A stretch of DNA of 64,000 nt. Origin: Streptomyces sp. NBC_00654 (GTDB lineage: Bacteria > Actinomycetota > Actinomycetes > Streptomycetales > Streptomycetaceae). Positions within the stretch are counted from its first letter, which is position 1. Each line of letters begins with the position of its first letter. Of this stretch, positions 44,353 to 53,599 are shown piece by piece. The stretch is taken from positions 62,001 through 126,000 of the forward strand of contig NZ_JAPEOB010000005.1 of NCBI RefSeq assembly GCF_026341775.1, in the 5' to 3' direction. The translations under genes were made by a program, and so were the position numbers. The notes below the pieces were generated by a model. It did no database searches, had not been told where the DNA came from, and saw nothing but the letters and a program-made list of their open reading frames with translations.

Positions 44353-46572
44353 ATGATAATTCGGGGGCGTGCCGGGGGAGTCACGGCGATGGTGCTCAGC
44401 GTTGCGGTGTGCGTGGGGGGCTTGTTGTGGACGGTGTTAGCGCTGCCGGGGGTGAAAGGAGGGGCCGACCAGGGATCGGTGCTGGCCCTCCTGCCCAGCG
44501 TGGTGGGTACGGTCCTCGGGGGATGGGGGACGTGGGCGGGCCTCCGGGCCCTTCGGGACCAGAGCACGGCCTCGGTGATCGCGGAGGAATTCGCCAGACT
44601 GGTGGCGCGGGTGGAGGGCGCGCAGTACCGGCAGTTGCTGGGCAGTGGCCTGGCAGTGCCGAACGGGCGGATCGACCTCACGTTCACGGCCACGACCACA
44701 GGGATGAGCAGTTCGCGCGCCGACGGAACTCTGGAGGCAATCGCCAACTACTACCAGGGCCTGCAGCCTGGGCGGATGGTCATCACCGGCACACCGTCCG
44801 AGGGCCGGGACAGACAGATTGGCGGTGACGCGGGAACAGGCAAAACCGTGCTCGCCCTGGCCCTGATCCTGGGCTTGGCCGACAAGAAACGTTCCCCGCA
44901 GGAGCCGGTGCCGGTACGTCTGACAGCGGCATCCTGGCCCGGCAGCGACATACGTGACTGGTTACGGACACACCTGACCGACGTCTACCGTCTTCCCCGC
45001 CGCGAAGCCGCCCGCCTGGTGGACGCCAATCTCGTTCTGCCGGTCATCGACGGTCTGGACGAAATGGACCCGGGCACGGCCCCCGGCTACACCTCACGCG
45101 CCGCCGCCCTCCTCCGCCGTATCGAACAGTTCGAGCACGGTGGCGCACACTGCCCAGTCGTCGTGACCTGCCGGCACGCCCACTATCAGGCCCTGGTGGC
45201 GGCAGGAACAGAACCCCGCATCGTGGCACACATTGCCGTGGCCCGCGTCGATGCCTCCCGTGCTCGCAGCTACCTGTCGCAACGCGTCGCCGGTACGGAG
45301 CAGAGCCGGGCCCGCTGGCGGCCGGTCCTCTCCGCCCTGGAAACGGTGGCAGCGGGTCCGGCCGGCACCGTTCAGCCGGAACACACCTTGCTGGCCGAAG
45401 CGCTGGATACGCCCTGGCGACTGACCCTGGCCGCCACCGTCTTCGAGGAGCGGACCGCCGATGGGCGATACCTGCGTGACCCCGCCGATCTCCTCGTGCT
45501 GGCTACCGACGGGCTTCTTTACGAGTACCTTTTGGACCAGTACATCGGTGCCGCGGTGGCCGCCCCCCACCGGGGCTCGGACGACATCTCCCATCCGTCG
45601 GCCACCGATGCCCGTCCGCAACTGGATGCCGACGCCACCTGGCGCCGCCTGGCATTCCTCGCCCGCTACCTCAATGACAACAGCGGCCCTGGAGACAGCT
45701 CGCACCGCCGCGTCGCAGGGCGTGCGCTGAGCAGCACCGACCTGGTCCTCCACGAACTGTGGCCCCTGGGCGGGAAGTATTGGACACGGTGGACCGAACG
45801 CCTTCTAGCCGCAGTGGCGCCACTTCCCCTGCTTGGTCTTGGCTTGCTGCTGGAACCGGATTACTTTCCCGGCGGGATAGTAATCTGGGGGCTACTTTAC
45901 TGCGTGACGGTGCTCTACCGCCCAGCATGGCCGAAGCCACGGCGGATCGACCTGGGCCGTCTTCGTACCCCTGACGGCCGGCGTGCTCTCATGCTGGGTT
46001 TTACGACCGGCTTCCCGATCGGCTTTCTGAGCATCTTCGGCCTCGGCTATGGGACGAGTGACGAGTCGCTTCAGGTAAGCGTTGCGCTCGGCCTGGTTGG
46101 CGGCTTCCTACTCGGTCTCGTAGTCGGTCTCGCACGGGGACTCATGATCAAGCAGGAGAGTGTGGGACTCCTTCCACGTCACCTCATCCGCATGGACTTC
46201 ACCGCTGCGGTTGTTTTCGGGCCTGTGATGGTGACCGGGGCCTTACTCGTGAGCCAATTCGCATCCGATCTCACGTTCAGGATCCTCGTGCCCAATGTTA
46301 GCCTTGATGCACAATATATGGTGGAATTCGTCTACTCGCTGACGGTCGGCGTCTTCGTGTTTTATATCCCCGCTGCGGGTGGCCCGGCGGCTCTGCGGTA
46401 TTTCTCGCTACTCCTGCACACGCGCAGAAATCTGCCGTGGCGGCTGGGACGATTCCTCGATGACTGCTACGAACTCGGTATCCTGCGCGTGTCTGGGACG
46501 GCATGGCAGTTCCGCCATCGTGAACTCCAGGACCACCTCGCCACCCACCCCGCGCCACCACCCCGCTCATGA
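44353..46572 (+). CDS. Membrane NACHT-family NTPase
   Basis: Product of about 739 aa from ATG 44353; ATG 44335 is an alternative. Residues 10-60 hold two membrane helices (GVTAMVLSVAVCVGGLLWTV; VVGTVLGGWGTWAGL). The NACHT domain has Walker A GDAGTGKT near 158-165, Walker B LPVIDGLDEMD near 226-236 and the segment VVVTCRHAHY. Residues about 500-670 contain at least four more membrane helices (PLPLLGLGLLLEPD; VSVALGLVGGFLLGLVVGLA). The short C-terminus ends FRHRELQDHLATH. Such proteins sense a signal and may kill the infected or stressed cell; this role is inferred from the domain. Confidence 0.82.
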   Translation: MIIRGRAGGVTAMVLSVAVCVGGLLWTVLALPGVKGGADQGSVLALLPSVVGTVLGGWGTWAGLRALRDQSTASVIAEEFARLVARVEGAQYRQLLGSGLAVPNGRIDLTFTATTTGMSSSRADGTLEAIANYYQGLQPGRMVITGTPSEGRDRQIGGDAGTGKTVLALALILGLADKKRSPQEPVPVRLTAASWPGSDIRDWLRTHLTDVYRLPRREAARLVDANLVLPVIDGLDEMDPGTAPGYTSRAAALLRRIEQFEHGGAHCPVVVTCRHAHYQALVAAGTEPRIVAHIAVARVDASRARSYLSQRVAGTEQSRARWRPVLSALETVAAGPAGTVQPEHTLLAEALDTPWRLTLAATVFEERTADGRYLRDPADLLVLATDGLLYEYLLDQYIGAAVAAPHRGSDDISHPSATDARPQLDADATWRRLAFLARYLNDNSGPGDSSHRRVAGRALSSTDLVLHELWPLGGKYWTRWTERLLAAVAPLPLLGLGLLLEPDYFPGGIVIWGLLYCVTVLYRPAWPKPRRIDLGRLRTPDGRRALMLGFTTGFPIGFLSIFGLGYGTSDESLQVSVALGLVGGFLLGLVVGLARGLMIKQESVGLLPRHLIRMDFTAAVVFGPVMVTGALLVSQFASDLTFRILVPNVSLDAQYMVEFVYSLTVGVFVFYIPAAGGPAALRYFSLLLHTRRNLPWRLGRFLDDCYELGILRVSGTAWQFRHRELQDHLATHPAPPPRS

Positions 46573-47057
46573 AGAAGCATTCCGATGTGGGACTGGCGTG
46601 GGTTCGCTGGCAAATCAAACCCAGTCAAAGACCCCCAAACCACCCTCTAACGGATGCCAGCAAAGACTTTGCAGGTCTCTTCTGACGGCGGAGGCTCTCG
46701 CATCTCGATGGAACGAGGGCCTCCGCCCTGCCTGTCTACTCGGCGGCCGTGGTAACCGTGGTGGCCTTCTTCGGCCGGCCGGGGCCGCGCTTGCGGGCGA
46801 TCAGGCCAAGCTCGGTGAACGTCTCCTCGGACGCGATGGGCAGCCCAGCATGCGGTGTGGGAGCAACAGCTCACCGCTGCCGGGGCCGGGTTGGACGAGA
46901 CCCCGGCCAAGTGCATGGAGTCCATCCGCTGGCAGGTGCTGCGGGCCGGCACTCCGCTGCGGCTGATGGCGCAGAACCGGGAGGTCGGGCCGATTCCCAT
47001 CGCGGCGGCGCACGCGACGACCGGGCTGCACCAACTGCTCGGTGTGATCGCTGCGAG
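46573..47057. other. Intergenic DNA with gene fragments
   Basis: About 490 bases. After the terminator hairpin, a minus-strand frame ending at the TAG 46736-46738 reads TFTELGLIARKRGPGRPKKA, the AT-hook-like C-terminus of a DNA-binding protein with no upstream part. A plus frame from GTG 46855 (DETPAKCMESIRWQVLRAGT) ends at 47070 and may be the tail of another broken gene. Neither has a recognised full-length family. Confidence 0.45.
46687..46727 (+). terminator. Terminator hairpin after NACHT gene
   Basis: GGCGGAGGCTCTCG pairs with CGAGGGCCTCCGCC (one bulge), about 115 bases after the NACHT stop. Confidence 0.6.
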
Positions 47058-47342
47058 CCAACTGTCCTGATCGAGGAGTGCTGGCGCGAGATCAGCACGG
47101 GCCTCGCCAATCATGCCATTCCGGTATGGCACTTCGTCCTCCACGCCGACCAGGGCACCCTCCCTGAGCGCATCGCGGGCGACACTGTTCTTGGCCCCAA
47201 CTCCCCGTTCCGTCTCAAATACCTTGAGCCCTATGCCGAGGCGGCTCGCACGTGGCTACACGGTGAGGCCGAGGTCATCGACACCACCCACCTCACGCCC
47301 GCACAGGCAGCCCTGCGGATCGCAGAGGCCGTCAAGAGTTGA
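47058..47342 (+). pseudogene. TmrB-like ATP-binding protein, C-terminal fragment
   Basis: Reads PTVLIEECWREISTGLANHA, IPVWHFVLHADQGTLPERIA and AEVIDTTHLTPAQAALRIAE, the second half of small P-loop kinases related to TmrB tunicamycin-resistance proteins. The P-loop half is absent; the homology begins abruptly at 47058 where another gene fragment overlaps. It is therefore a remnant. Confidence 0.7.
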
Positions 47343-47539
47343 GGCCCGCCCGCCGCGCGAAACAGGCCCGCCGAGGATTGGACACGGTTCTGCGGAACGC
47401 GTTCGGAGGACACGAGCGCGGAATGCCGAAGCCCTGCAGGTCACGGCGATGCCGTTGGGCACCGAAACACGGAACCTACAGCTGCGGGGGAAGGGGCCGA
47501 CGACCGATCCGACAACTTCGATCCCGACAACTGGCTTGC

Positions 47540-48637
47540 CTAATGAAGGGCGTGGAGATCGCCGTGGGTCTCCACCCACTCCAGCGGTGGCAGGCCTTCG
47601 GCCTGTCGGACGAGGTCGCGGACGAACTCCTCATCGCCCGGGAGTAGACGGGGCCGTGCTCCGGCCAGGTGCCGGTCGGCCTTGGCCACGGACGGGCCGC
47701 TGCCCGGGGGAGCGGGCCGTGGGGGAGCGGACTGGTGGATACGGCGGGTCAGTGCGCCGATCCGTTGGAAGATCGCCCTCTCCCGCTCCGGTGCCAGGAC
47801 CGTGCCGTGCAGCGGGCGGCCCGGCACCGCGGTGAGAACCACCGTCCGCAGCGTCTCGTCGGCGGCGACCAGCCGTGGCGCCGCCGCTCCCAGCGAGGTT
47901 GCCCACGTCCGTAGCCCTCGCACTTCCCTGCCGTGGAATCGCTCGTTCTGATGGACCTTCACGTACCAGGTGCCGCTCTGGACTCCGTGGACCCGCCATA
48001 CGCGACTCTCCTCACGTGCCCATGAGGTATCCGTCCACTGCGTGATCCGGCCGACCGCGCGCTCCGCGAACTCCACGACCGCCTCGTCGGGACGGGCGCC
48101 GGACGTCTGGGCGCCGGTCATGTCCGGTACGACCCGCAGCCGGTCGGCGCCGGGGTCGAAGGCGATGGTGTCGCCGGGCGGTTGGAAGTGCACGGCGAGG
48201 CGCGCGCCGGCGGCGTAGGCGTCCAGGCCGGCACGGCAGTACGCCACCATCCGGACGGGCAACGCGTGAACGGGGAACCAGTCCATCGCGTCGCAGACGT
48301 CCGGCTCCGCGATCCCTGGCTCGCCCTTCCACCGCCGGACCTCGAAAAGGTACCCCGACCGCGAGTCACCCTTGGGGCTGCGGTGGTGCACGGTCACGGC
48401 GGCCCGCACGTCGGCCGGGTCGATGACGACACCGGTCTCCTCCCTGGCCTCGCGGATCAGGGCGGTGACCACGTCCTCGTGCGGACCGTCCAGATGCCCA
48501 GACGGCAGGTGCCACAGGCCAGCCGCGTACACCTTCCCGGCCCGACGCGACAGCAGGACCTCAGGACCATCGCCAGTTTCCCGGCGCAGGATCAGGTGGA
48601 CGTCCACCGGCTCGGCATGCCGCTCGCCCCCGCTCAC
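47540..48637 (-). CDS. Nudix hydrolase fused to truncated phosphotransferase
   Basis: Product of 365 aa from GTG 48637 (overlap with the upstream methyltransferase stop). Residues 1-150 are a Nudix domain with the box GHLDGPHEDVVTALIREARE ETG. Residues about 190-365 resemble an aminoglycoside-phosphotransferase/choline-kinase fold (TWYVKVHQNERFHGREVRGL; VLTAVPGRPLHG), but the protein stops right after the catalytic start WVETHGDLHALH, so the Asn and the DFD metal site are missing. The end is probably a truncation by recombination at 47540. The Nudix part could still work. Confidence 0.8.
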   Translation of the reverse strand: MSGGERHAEPVDVHLILRRETGDGPEVLLSRRAGKVYAAGLWHLPSGHLDGPHEDVVTALIREAREETGVVIDPADVRAAVTVHHRSPKGDSRSGYLFEVRRWKGEPGIAEPDVCDAMDWFPVHALPVRMVAYCRAGLDAYAAGARLAVHFQPPGDTIAFDPGADRLRVVPDMTGAQTSGARPDEAVVEFAERAVGRITQWTDTSWAREESRVWRVHGVQSGTWYVKVHQNERFHGREVRGLRTWATSLGAAAPRLVAADETLRTVVLTAVPGRPLHGTVLAPERERAIFQRIGALTRRIHQSAPPRPAPPGSGPSVAKADRHLAGARPRLLPGDEEFVRDLVRQAEGLPPLEWVETHGDLHALH

Positions 48638-49494
48638 CGGGCGCTTCCCGGGCGGCGGGCGAGGAGCACCCGGAACTCGGCCTGCTCCACGAGCGGCCCC
48701 TCCTGGTCGGCGATCCCGGTGAGCAGGGCGTGGGCGTCCGCCTCGAACGCGTCATGCCGGGCGCTGTCGGGGAACAGGCCCGCGTTCGCGAACGACGTGG
48801 TGCGCAGGTATCCGAGAACGCCGCGGGGTGTCCACGTGCGGGCGACCGGGAACCGGTGCTCGGCGACGTCGCTCCAGACGGATGCGGCGAGGTCGTCCTC
48901 GTAGGAGCGGGCGGGAGCGGTGTAGGCGGTGCCGGTCCCCGCGCGGCGGGCGGCCCCCAGGTGGCGCTGGATCAGCTCGCGCAGCTGCCGGGTCCATCCG
49001 GCGTCGTGGGTCCAGAGGCTCCCGTCGCCCATGATCGCCACGGTGGCGTGCGGGGCGGCGACACGGTCCGCCATCGCGAGGGCCCCGGGCCCGTCCATCC
49101 AGTGATAGGACCGGCAGAAGGTGACCAGATCCGGCGCCGGAACAGCCATTCCGGGCGCAGGGGCGTAGGCGTGTGCGGAGCCGTGGACGAGGGTCAGGGT
49201 GCAGCCGCCGAGCAGCGGCCCGAGAGCGCGGCGGGCGTTGACCAGCATGGCCCGGTTGACGTCGACCGCCTCGACGTGGGCGAGGTGAGGGACCGCGGCC
49301 AGCAGGGCGCGCGGCACCTGTCCGGTGCCGGTGCCCAGATCCAGCAGCGCTGGTCCCGTGCGCCCGGCCAGGGTGCCGGCCAGCAGGTGCACGGCGGGGT
49401 CCGGAAGGCCGGGCCGGTGCCGGGCGTAGTGCTCGGCAGCGGTCGAGAACAACGCTTCCTGCTCGGGCCGGACATCGGGTTCGGAACGGGTCAC
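48634..49494 (-). CDS. Class I SAM-dependent methyltransferase
   Basis: Product of 286 aa; GTG 49494 overlaps the previous stop by four bases. Rossmann-fold motif I is LLDLGTGTGQVPRAL, motif II acidic end VEAVDVNRAM, and the post-motif region VTFCRSYHWMDGPGALA, as in UbiE/menaquinone-type small-molecule methyltransferases. The substrate cannot be told. It is translationally coupled to the genes on both sides. Confidence 0.88.
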   Translation of the reverse strand: MTRSEPDVRPEQEALFSTAAEHYARHRPGLPDPAVHLLAGTLAGRTGPALLDLGTGTGQVPRALLAAVPHLAHVEAVDVNRAMLVNARRALGPLLGGCTLTLVHGSAHAYAPAPGMAVPAPDLVTFCRSYHWMDGPGALAMADRVAAPHATVAIMGDGSLWTHDAGWTRQLRELIQRHLGAARRAGTGTAYTAPARSYEDDLAASVWSDVAEHRFPVARTWTPRGVLGYLRTTSFANAGLFPDSARHDAFEADAHALLTGIADQEGPLVEQAEFRVLLARRPGSAR

Positions 49495-50753
49495 GAGAAC
49501 GCTCCTTCCTCAACGGGGCCCGGGGCGGACAGTGGCCAGGCCAGGTCCCCGTTCACCGACGACACCCGCTGGCCGCCGTCCTCGGTGAAGTCCAGCCGGT
49601 AGCGGTCCGGGGAGCCTGCGGCCCGCCACCGGTCGGCGAGGTCGTGCAGCTCCGCCCAGATGTCGCGCGGGCCGTGAGCCGCGACGTGCCAGCCCTGCTC
49701 GCCCGGTGCGGCGCGCAACCATGACCCGCAGCCCGGCGCGCCGAGGGCCAGGTACTCGGCCCCGAAGTCCCGCACCAGGCCGCCTCCGAGGAGATGATCG
49801 GCTGCCAGCCAGAAGCCGCGGTCGGTGCCCGACGGCAGTTCCCGCGCGCTCACGTACGCCCGCGTGCCGAGCTCGGTCGCGATGCGATGACGGAAGTCCT
49901 CGGTGAGCCAGATCCGGTCCACGCCGTGCCCGGCGCGGTGTGCGAACTCCACCGCCCGCAACTCGCTTCTCAAGAAGCCGTCGGCTGTGCGCTCGACGAC
50001 GGCGAGCGCCGGCCACGACGGCGAAGCGGTCGTCACATGCACCAACAAACGGCCTCCCGGGGCCAGTTGCCCGGCCAGGGCGGAGGGCACCTGTCGTACC
50101 GCGTACGACAGGAAGATCCGGTCGAACGGTCCGCGGCCCGGACAGCCCTCCCCTCCCGCCCCGCACACCAGATGCGGATGGAACCCGAGATCAGCCAGAC
50201 GCGCGGCCGACGACTCGACAAGATGCCGGTCCCGGTCGAGAGAGACCACCTCCTCATCGCCGCAGACATGGCAGGCCACCGCCGCGGTGAAGCCCGCCCC
50301 AGTCCCGACGTCCAGCACCCGCTGTCCCCGGCGCAGATCCAGCTCCTGCAGCAGCTCGGCGGTCATGCCCGTCACCGACGACATCGAGGAGATCACCCCA
50401 CCCGACCGTGCCCCGCGCGCCCGACCGAGCAACGGCTCCCCGTCGTGCTGCACCAGCACACTGCCACCCCCGTACAGCAGAGCGAGGAGCTCCATCCGGT
50501 CGGACGGCGCGCCCCAGTCCAGCAAGTCCCACCGCGGCGGCTCTTCCCCCGGAGCGCTGCGCCGGACGTATGCCTGCGGGATCAGGACCTCGCGGCGGAT
50601 AGCCAGCAGCGCCTCGCGAACGGCCCCCGGCCCGAGCTGGCCGGCCGTCTCCAGCCGGGCGACCATCGCCTCCCGCGCCGCGACCGGATCCGCCGCACCG
50701 GGCGCATCGCACCGTTCCCCACCGACGGAAGCAGTCGTGTCCGTGGCCGTCAT
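49491..50753 (-). CDS. FxLD-system-type (PCMT-like) methyltransferase
   Basis: Product of 420 aa. ATG 50753 overlaps the preceding Nudix stop (ATGA); a longer frame upstream lies inside that gene. It has the protein L-isoaspartate methyltransferase fold: AELLQELDLRRGQRVLDVGT, GAGFTAAVACHVCGDEEVVS and a long C-terminal region with RIWLTEDFRHRIATELG. The N-terminal segment REALLAIRREVLIPQAYVRR fits the FxLD-system methyltransferases linked to peptide natural products. Such enzymes methylate Asp side chains of a precursor peptide; no obvious FxLD precursor was found nearby. Confidence 0.8.
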   Translation of the reverse strand: MTATDTTASVGGERCDAPGAADPVAAREAMVARLETAGQLGPGAVREALLAIRREVLIPQAYVRRSAPGEEPPRWDLLDWGAPSDRMELLALLYGGGSVLVQHDGEPLLGRARGARSGGVISSMSSVTGMTAELLQELDLRRGQRVLDVGTGAGFTAAVACHVCGDEEVVSLDRDRHLVESSAARLADLGFHPHLVCGAGGEGCPGRGPFDRIFLSYAVRQVPSALAGQLAPGGRLLVHVTTASPSWPALAVVERTADGFLRSELRAVEFAHRAGHGVDRIWLTEDFRHRIATELGTRAYVSARELPSGTDRGFWLAADHLLGGGLVRDFGAEYLALGAPGCGSWLRAAPGEQGWHVAAHGPRDIWAELHDLADRWRAAGSPDRYRLDFTEDGGQRVSSVNGDLAWPLSAPGPVEEGAFS

Positions 50754-52225
50754 CGTGTCCATCCCATGTCCGAGTACGGGCGGCCGTCGAGGATGGCCCC
50801 GATGGCCTGCCGGGTGTACGGCACGGTGTTGTCCGGCAGATCCTTCGGGTCGAACCACCGCCATTCCACGCACCGGTCGGGCTCCAGCACCTGCGGCACA
50901 CCGGACCAGATCCAGGGCCGGAAGAACAGCTGGATCCTCGGCCTCGCCGAGGGCGAGTCCTGACTGTGGACCAGGTGGACGAGTTCGATCCCTTCGGGAT
51001 CGAGGATCAGACCCGCCTCCTCCTTTGCCTCGCGAATCAGGCAACTGACAGCGTCCTCCCGCTCACAGTGACCCGCCAGGGCGTGGTAGAGGTGCCCGGC
51101 GTATGCGGAGTCGGGGTGCCGCAGGCCCAGAAGGACCCGGCCGTCGGCGTCCTGGAGGTAGAGGTGGACCCCTACGACGTGGAGCTCGGTTCCTGCCGGG
51201 GACCGGTCGGCCGACGGACGGGACGCCTTGGGCGGGGTGGAGGCCGGGGGGTGCTGGGCGGCGTGCCGGCGGAGCAGGTCTCCGAGGCCGGGGGACTGGG
51301 GCAGACGGTCGAGCATCTCCAGGGTGCACCAGTGCAGCAGGACCCCTTCTCGCAGCCCGGCGGTGTCCGGGTGGCCCTCCCACACGGCCGTGAAAATCTG
51401 GACAGGAACACTCAGCCCGTCGACGCTCGTGGTCTCCTCCACGGCGTACGGCTCCAGACCGGTGACCTTGAGCCCCGGGGCTTCCTCGCCGAGCTCTCGC
51501 AGCAGTGTCGCCTCCAGGGAGGCGTCGCCGGGGGCCCGGCCGCCGCCGAGGAGAGCGAACACGCCGGGCTCCCAGATCCCCTCCCGCTGGTCGCGCAGAT
51601 GCAGCAGGTAGCGGCCGCCCGAGTCGTGGATGATCACGGAGGCGTTGACCGGTTCCGGGGCGGCGCTCAGGTCGGCGGCGAGGAGCTTCTCCCGCAGTCC
51701 GGGGGAGGTGATCTGGTCGAGCGGCAGCCAGACGGCAGCGGAGACCTCCTCGGTTTGCAGGGCCGCTTCGACGGAGGGGGGAACGAGGTGGAAGACGAAC
51801 CGGAAGTCGTAGTGATGGTGGGCCGGTTCGCCCTTGGCCGGGTTGGCGTCGATGGGGTGTATATCGATGTCGGCGGGCTCGTGGCAGAACGCGGCACTCT
51901 GGCGGAGCAGCCCCGGGGGGATGCCCGTCTCCTCGTGAACCTCACGCACGGCGGTGGCCATGAGCGTCATATCGTCAGGCTCGCCATGGCCTCCGGGTGC
52001 AAGCAGTAGCCCTCCGGAGGCGTTGTGCCGCACGTGCAGGGCCCGTCCGGCGTGATCGATCACGACGGCGCTGCACGTGATGTGCCAGGGCAGTGTCGCC
52101 CGCGACGTCGGGTCGGACGGGGCATCGAGACCCGCCAGCAGCGGTGCCAGGGCCCGGTGCTCACCAGGGTGGCGGGCCAGGTAGGCGGTGACGAGTTCAC
52201 GGATGTGCGATCGAGAGGGGGGCAT
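50750..52225 (-). CDS. Triple-Nudix-domain protein
   Basis: Product of 491 aa containing three Nudix hydrolase domains in a row. Boxes: GGHGEPDDMTLMATAVREVH EETG at about 78-102; GGGRAPGDASLEATLLRELG EEAPG at about 227-250; GHCEREDAVSCLIREAKEEA G at about 386-408. The metal-binding Glu residues are kept in all three. ATG 52225 is preceded by AAAGG; GTG 52234 is an alternative. The first domain is paralogous to the Nudix gene at 57438 (both start with a ...TxYLxRxPxE helix). Substrate unknown; nucleoside diphosphate derivatives are usual. Confidence 0.88.
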   Translation of the reverse strand: MPPSRSHIRELVTAYLARHPGEHRALAPLLAGLDAPSDPTSRATLPWHITCSAVVIDHAGRALHVRHNASGGLLLAPGGHGEPDDMTLMATAVREVHEETGIPPGLLRQSAAFCHEPADIDIHPIDANPAKGEPAHHHYDFRFVFHLVPPSVEAALQTEEVSAAVWLPLDQITSPGLREKLLAADLSAAPEPVNASVIIHDSGGRYLLHLRDQREGIWEPGVFALLGGGRAPGDASLEATLLRELGEEAPGLKVTGLEPYAVEETTSVDGLSVPVQIFTAVWEGHPDTAGLREGVLLHWCTLEMLDRLPQSPGLGDLLRRHAAQHPPASTPPKASRPSADRSPAGTELHVVGVHLYLQDADGRVLLGLRHPDSAYAGHLYHALAGHCEREDAVSCLIREAKEEAGLILDPEGIELVHLVHSQDSPSARPRIQLFFRPWIWSGVPQVLEPDRCVEWRWFDPKDLPDNTVPYTRQAIGAILDGRPYSDMGWTR

Positions 52226-52237
52226 GGGAGGCACCTT

Positions 52238-53599
52238 TCATGGGGTGGATGAGGAAGATCCGGCTCCGGCGGGCGGGATCTGTGTCACGACTCCTGGTTC
52301 CGTGGCGAAGGCCGGCACGGGGGAGGGGTGCAGGCCACGCACGGGGGAGCGCCAAAGGATCACCAAGGGGGCGCAGAGCAGGAAGGTGATCACGCCGAGG
52401 GCGGACCGTAGCCCGAGGAGGGTGCCGAGTACACCGGCGAGGAATGCGGCAACAGGGCGCAGACCGGAGGCGAGCCACGCACCGGTGGCCTGGGCGCGGC
52501 CCTGCAGATGTGCGGGACACAGCTCTTGTCGCACGCTGCGCTGCAGTCCGCCGTGGGCAACGGCCGCCCCGGTCTGGATCAGTAGACAGGCACCGATGAC
52601 GGCCTGGCCAGCGGTCCCAGGGCCGACGAGGACCAGCGGGATCTGGGCCAGAGGATTGATGGTCAGAGCGGTGAGCATGACGGGGCCGGCTCCCCAGCGC
52701 CGCTCCCATCTTCGCCACAGCAGGGCGCCGAGGAACCCGCCGATCCCGCCTGCGCCCATGACGATGCCCAGCGCCGTGGGACTCCAGGACAGTTCACGCA
52801 AAAGGTAGAGGGACCAGAGTGCCGAACTGGCAGCCAGGGCGAACGACGTGGTGGCGTTCGACAGGACGATGGACCGCACCACGGGAGTCTGCAGGGTGTA
52901 GTCGAGGCCTTCGCGGATCTCCGTCCAGTGGCTGCTGCCCGCTGGCCGGGGTGCCGGCTTCGGCTCACGGTGGCGGATGGTCAGCAGACAGAAGGCACAG
53001 ACCAGATACGAGAGAGCGTCCACGGCGATCGCCCGGGCGGCGCCCAGCACGGTGACCAGCAGCCCGCCGAGGTTGTTCCCGGCGAGGTCGGCCAACGAGT
53101 TCGTCGCGCCGAGCTTGGCATTGCCCTCCTTGAGCTGCTCCCCACGCAGCAGCGTCGGGAGGTAGCTGATCGAGGCGTTGCTCCCGACCACCTGAAACGC
53201 GGAGACGAGGAAGGCCACCGCGTACAGCTGGCCCAGGGTGACCTGTCCGGCGAACTGGGCCAGGGGGATGCTGGCCAGGGTGAGCGCGCACAGGACGTCG
53301 CACGTGATGATGATGGGCCGCTTGCGGTAGCGGTCGGCGAGGACGCCGGCGTGGAGGGACAGCAGCAGCGCGGGCAGTTTGCCCGCGACGGCGATCAGCG
53401 CCACGTGCATGGTCGAGGCGTGCAGGTCCACCACAGCGATCACCGAGATGCCGATCGTCGTGATGCCGTAACCCGCGACGGTCACAGCCTGGCCGCCCCA
53501 GTAGAGCCGGAAGTCCCCATGCCGCCACAGACTCGGCTCCGCCGCGGGCCATCCTTCAGCTCCTTCCGCCCGCGGGCGGGCACTGTCCCTCCTGCTCAC
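52238..53599 (-). CDS. MFS transporter
   Basis: Product of 453 aa; GTG 53599 overlaps the ABC stop (GTGA), and the longer frame upstream lies inside the ABC gene. About 12 membrane helices can be traced, e.g. ISVIAVVDLHASTMHVALIA, LPALLLSLHAGVLADRYRKR with the loop 2-3 motif (DRYRKR), and LGIVMGAGGIGGFLGALLW. It resembles the enterobactin-exporter (EntS)/macrolide-efflux group. In an operon with an ABC transporter and tailoring enzymes, export of a product or resistance is likely. Confidence 0.88.
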   Translation of the reverse strand: MSRRDSARPRAEGAEGWPAAEPSLWRHGDFRLYWGGQAVTVAGYGITTIGISVIAVVDLHASTMHVALIAVAGKLPALLLSLHAGVLADRYRKRPIIITCDVLCALTLASIPLAQFAGQVTLGQLYAVAFLVSAFQVVGSNASISYLPTLLRGEQLKEGNAKLGATNSLADLAGNNLGGLLVTVLGAARAIAVDALSYLVCAFCLLTIRHREPKPAPRPAGSSHWTEIREGLDYTLQTPVVRSIVLSNATTSFALAASSALWSLYLLRELSWSPTALGIVMGAGGIGGFLGALLWRRWERRWGAGPVMLTALTINPLAQIPLVLVGPGTAGQAVIGACLLIQTGAAVAHGGLQRSVRQELCPAHLQGRAQATGAWLASGLRPVAAFLAGVLGTLLGLRSALGVITFLLCAPLVILWRSPVRGLHPSPVPAFATEPGVVTQIPPAGAGSSSSTP

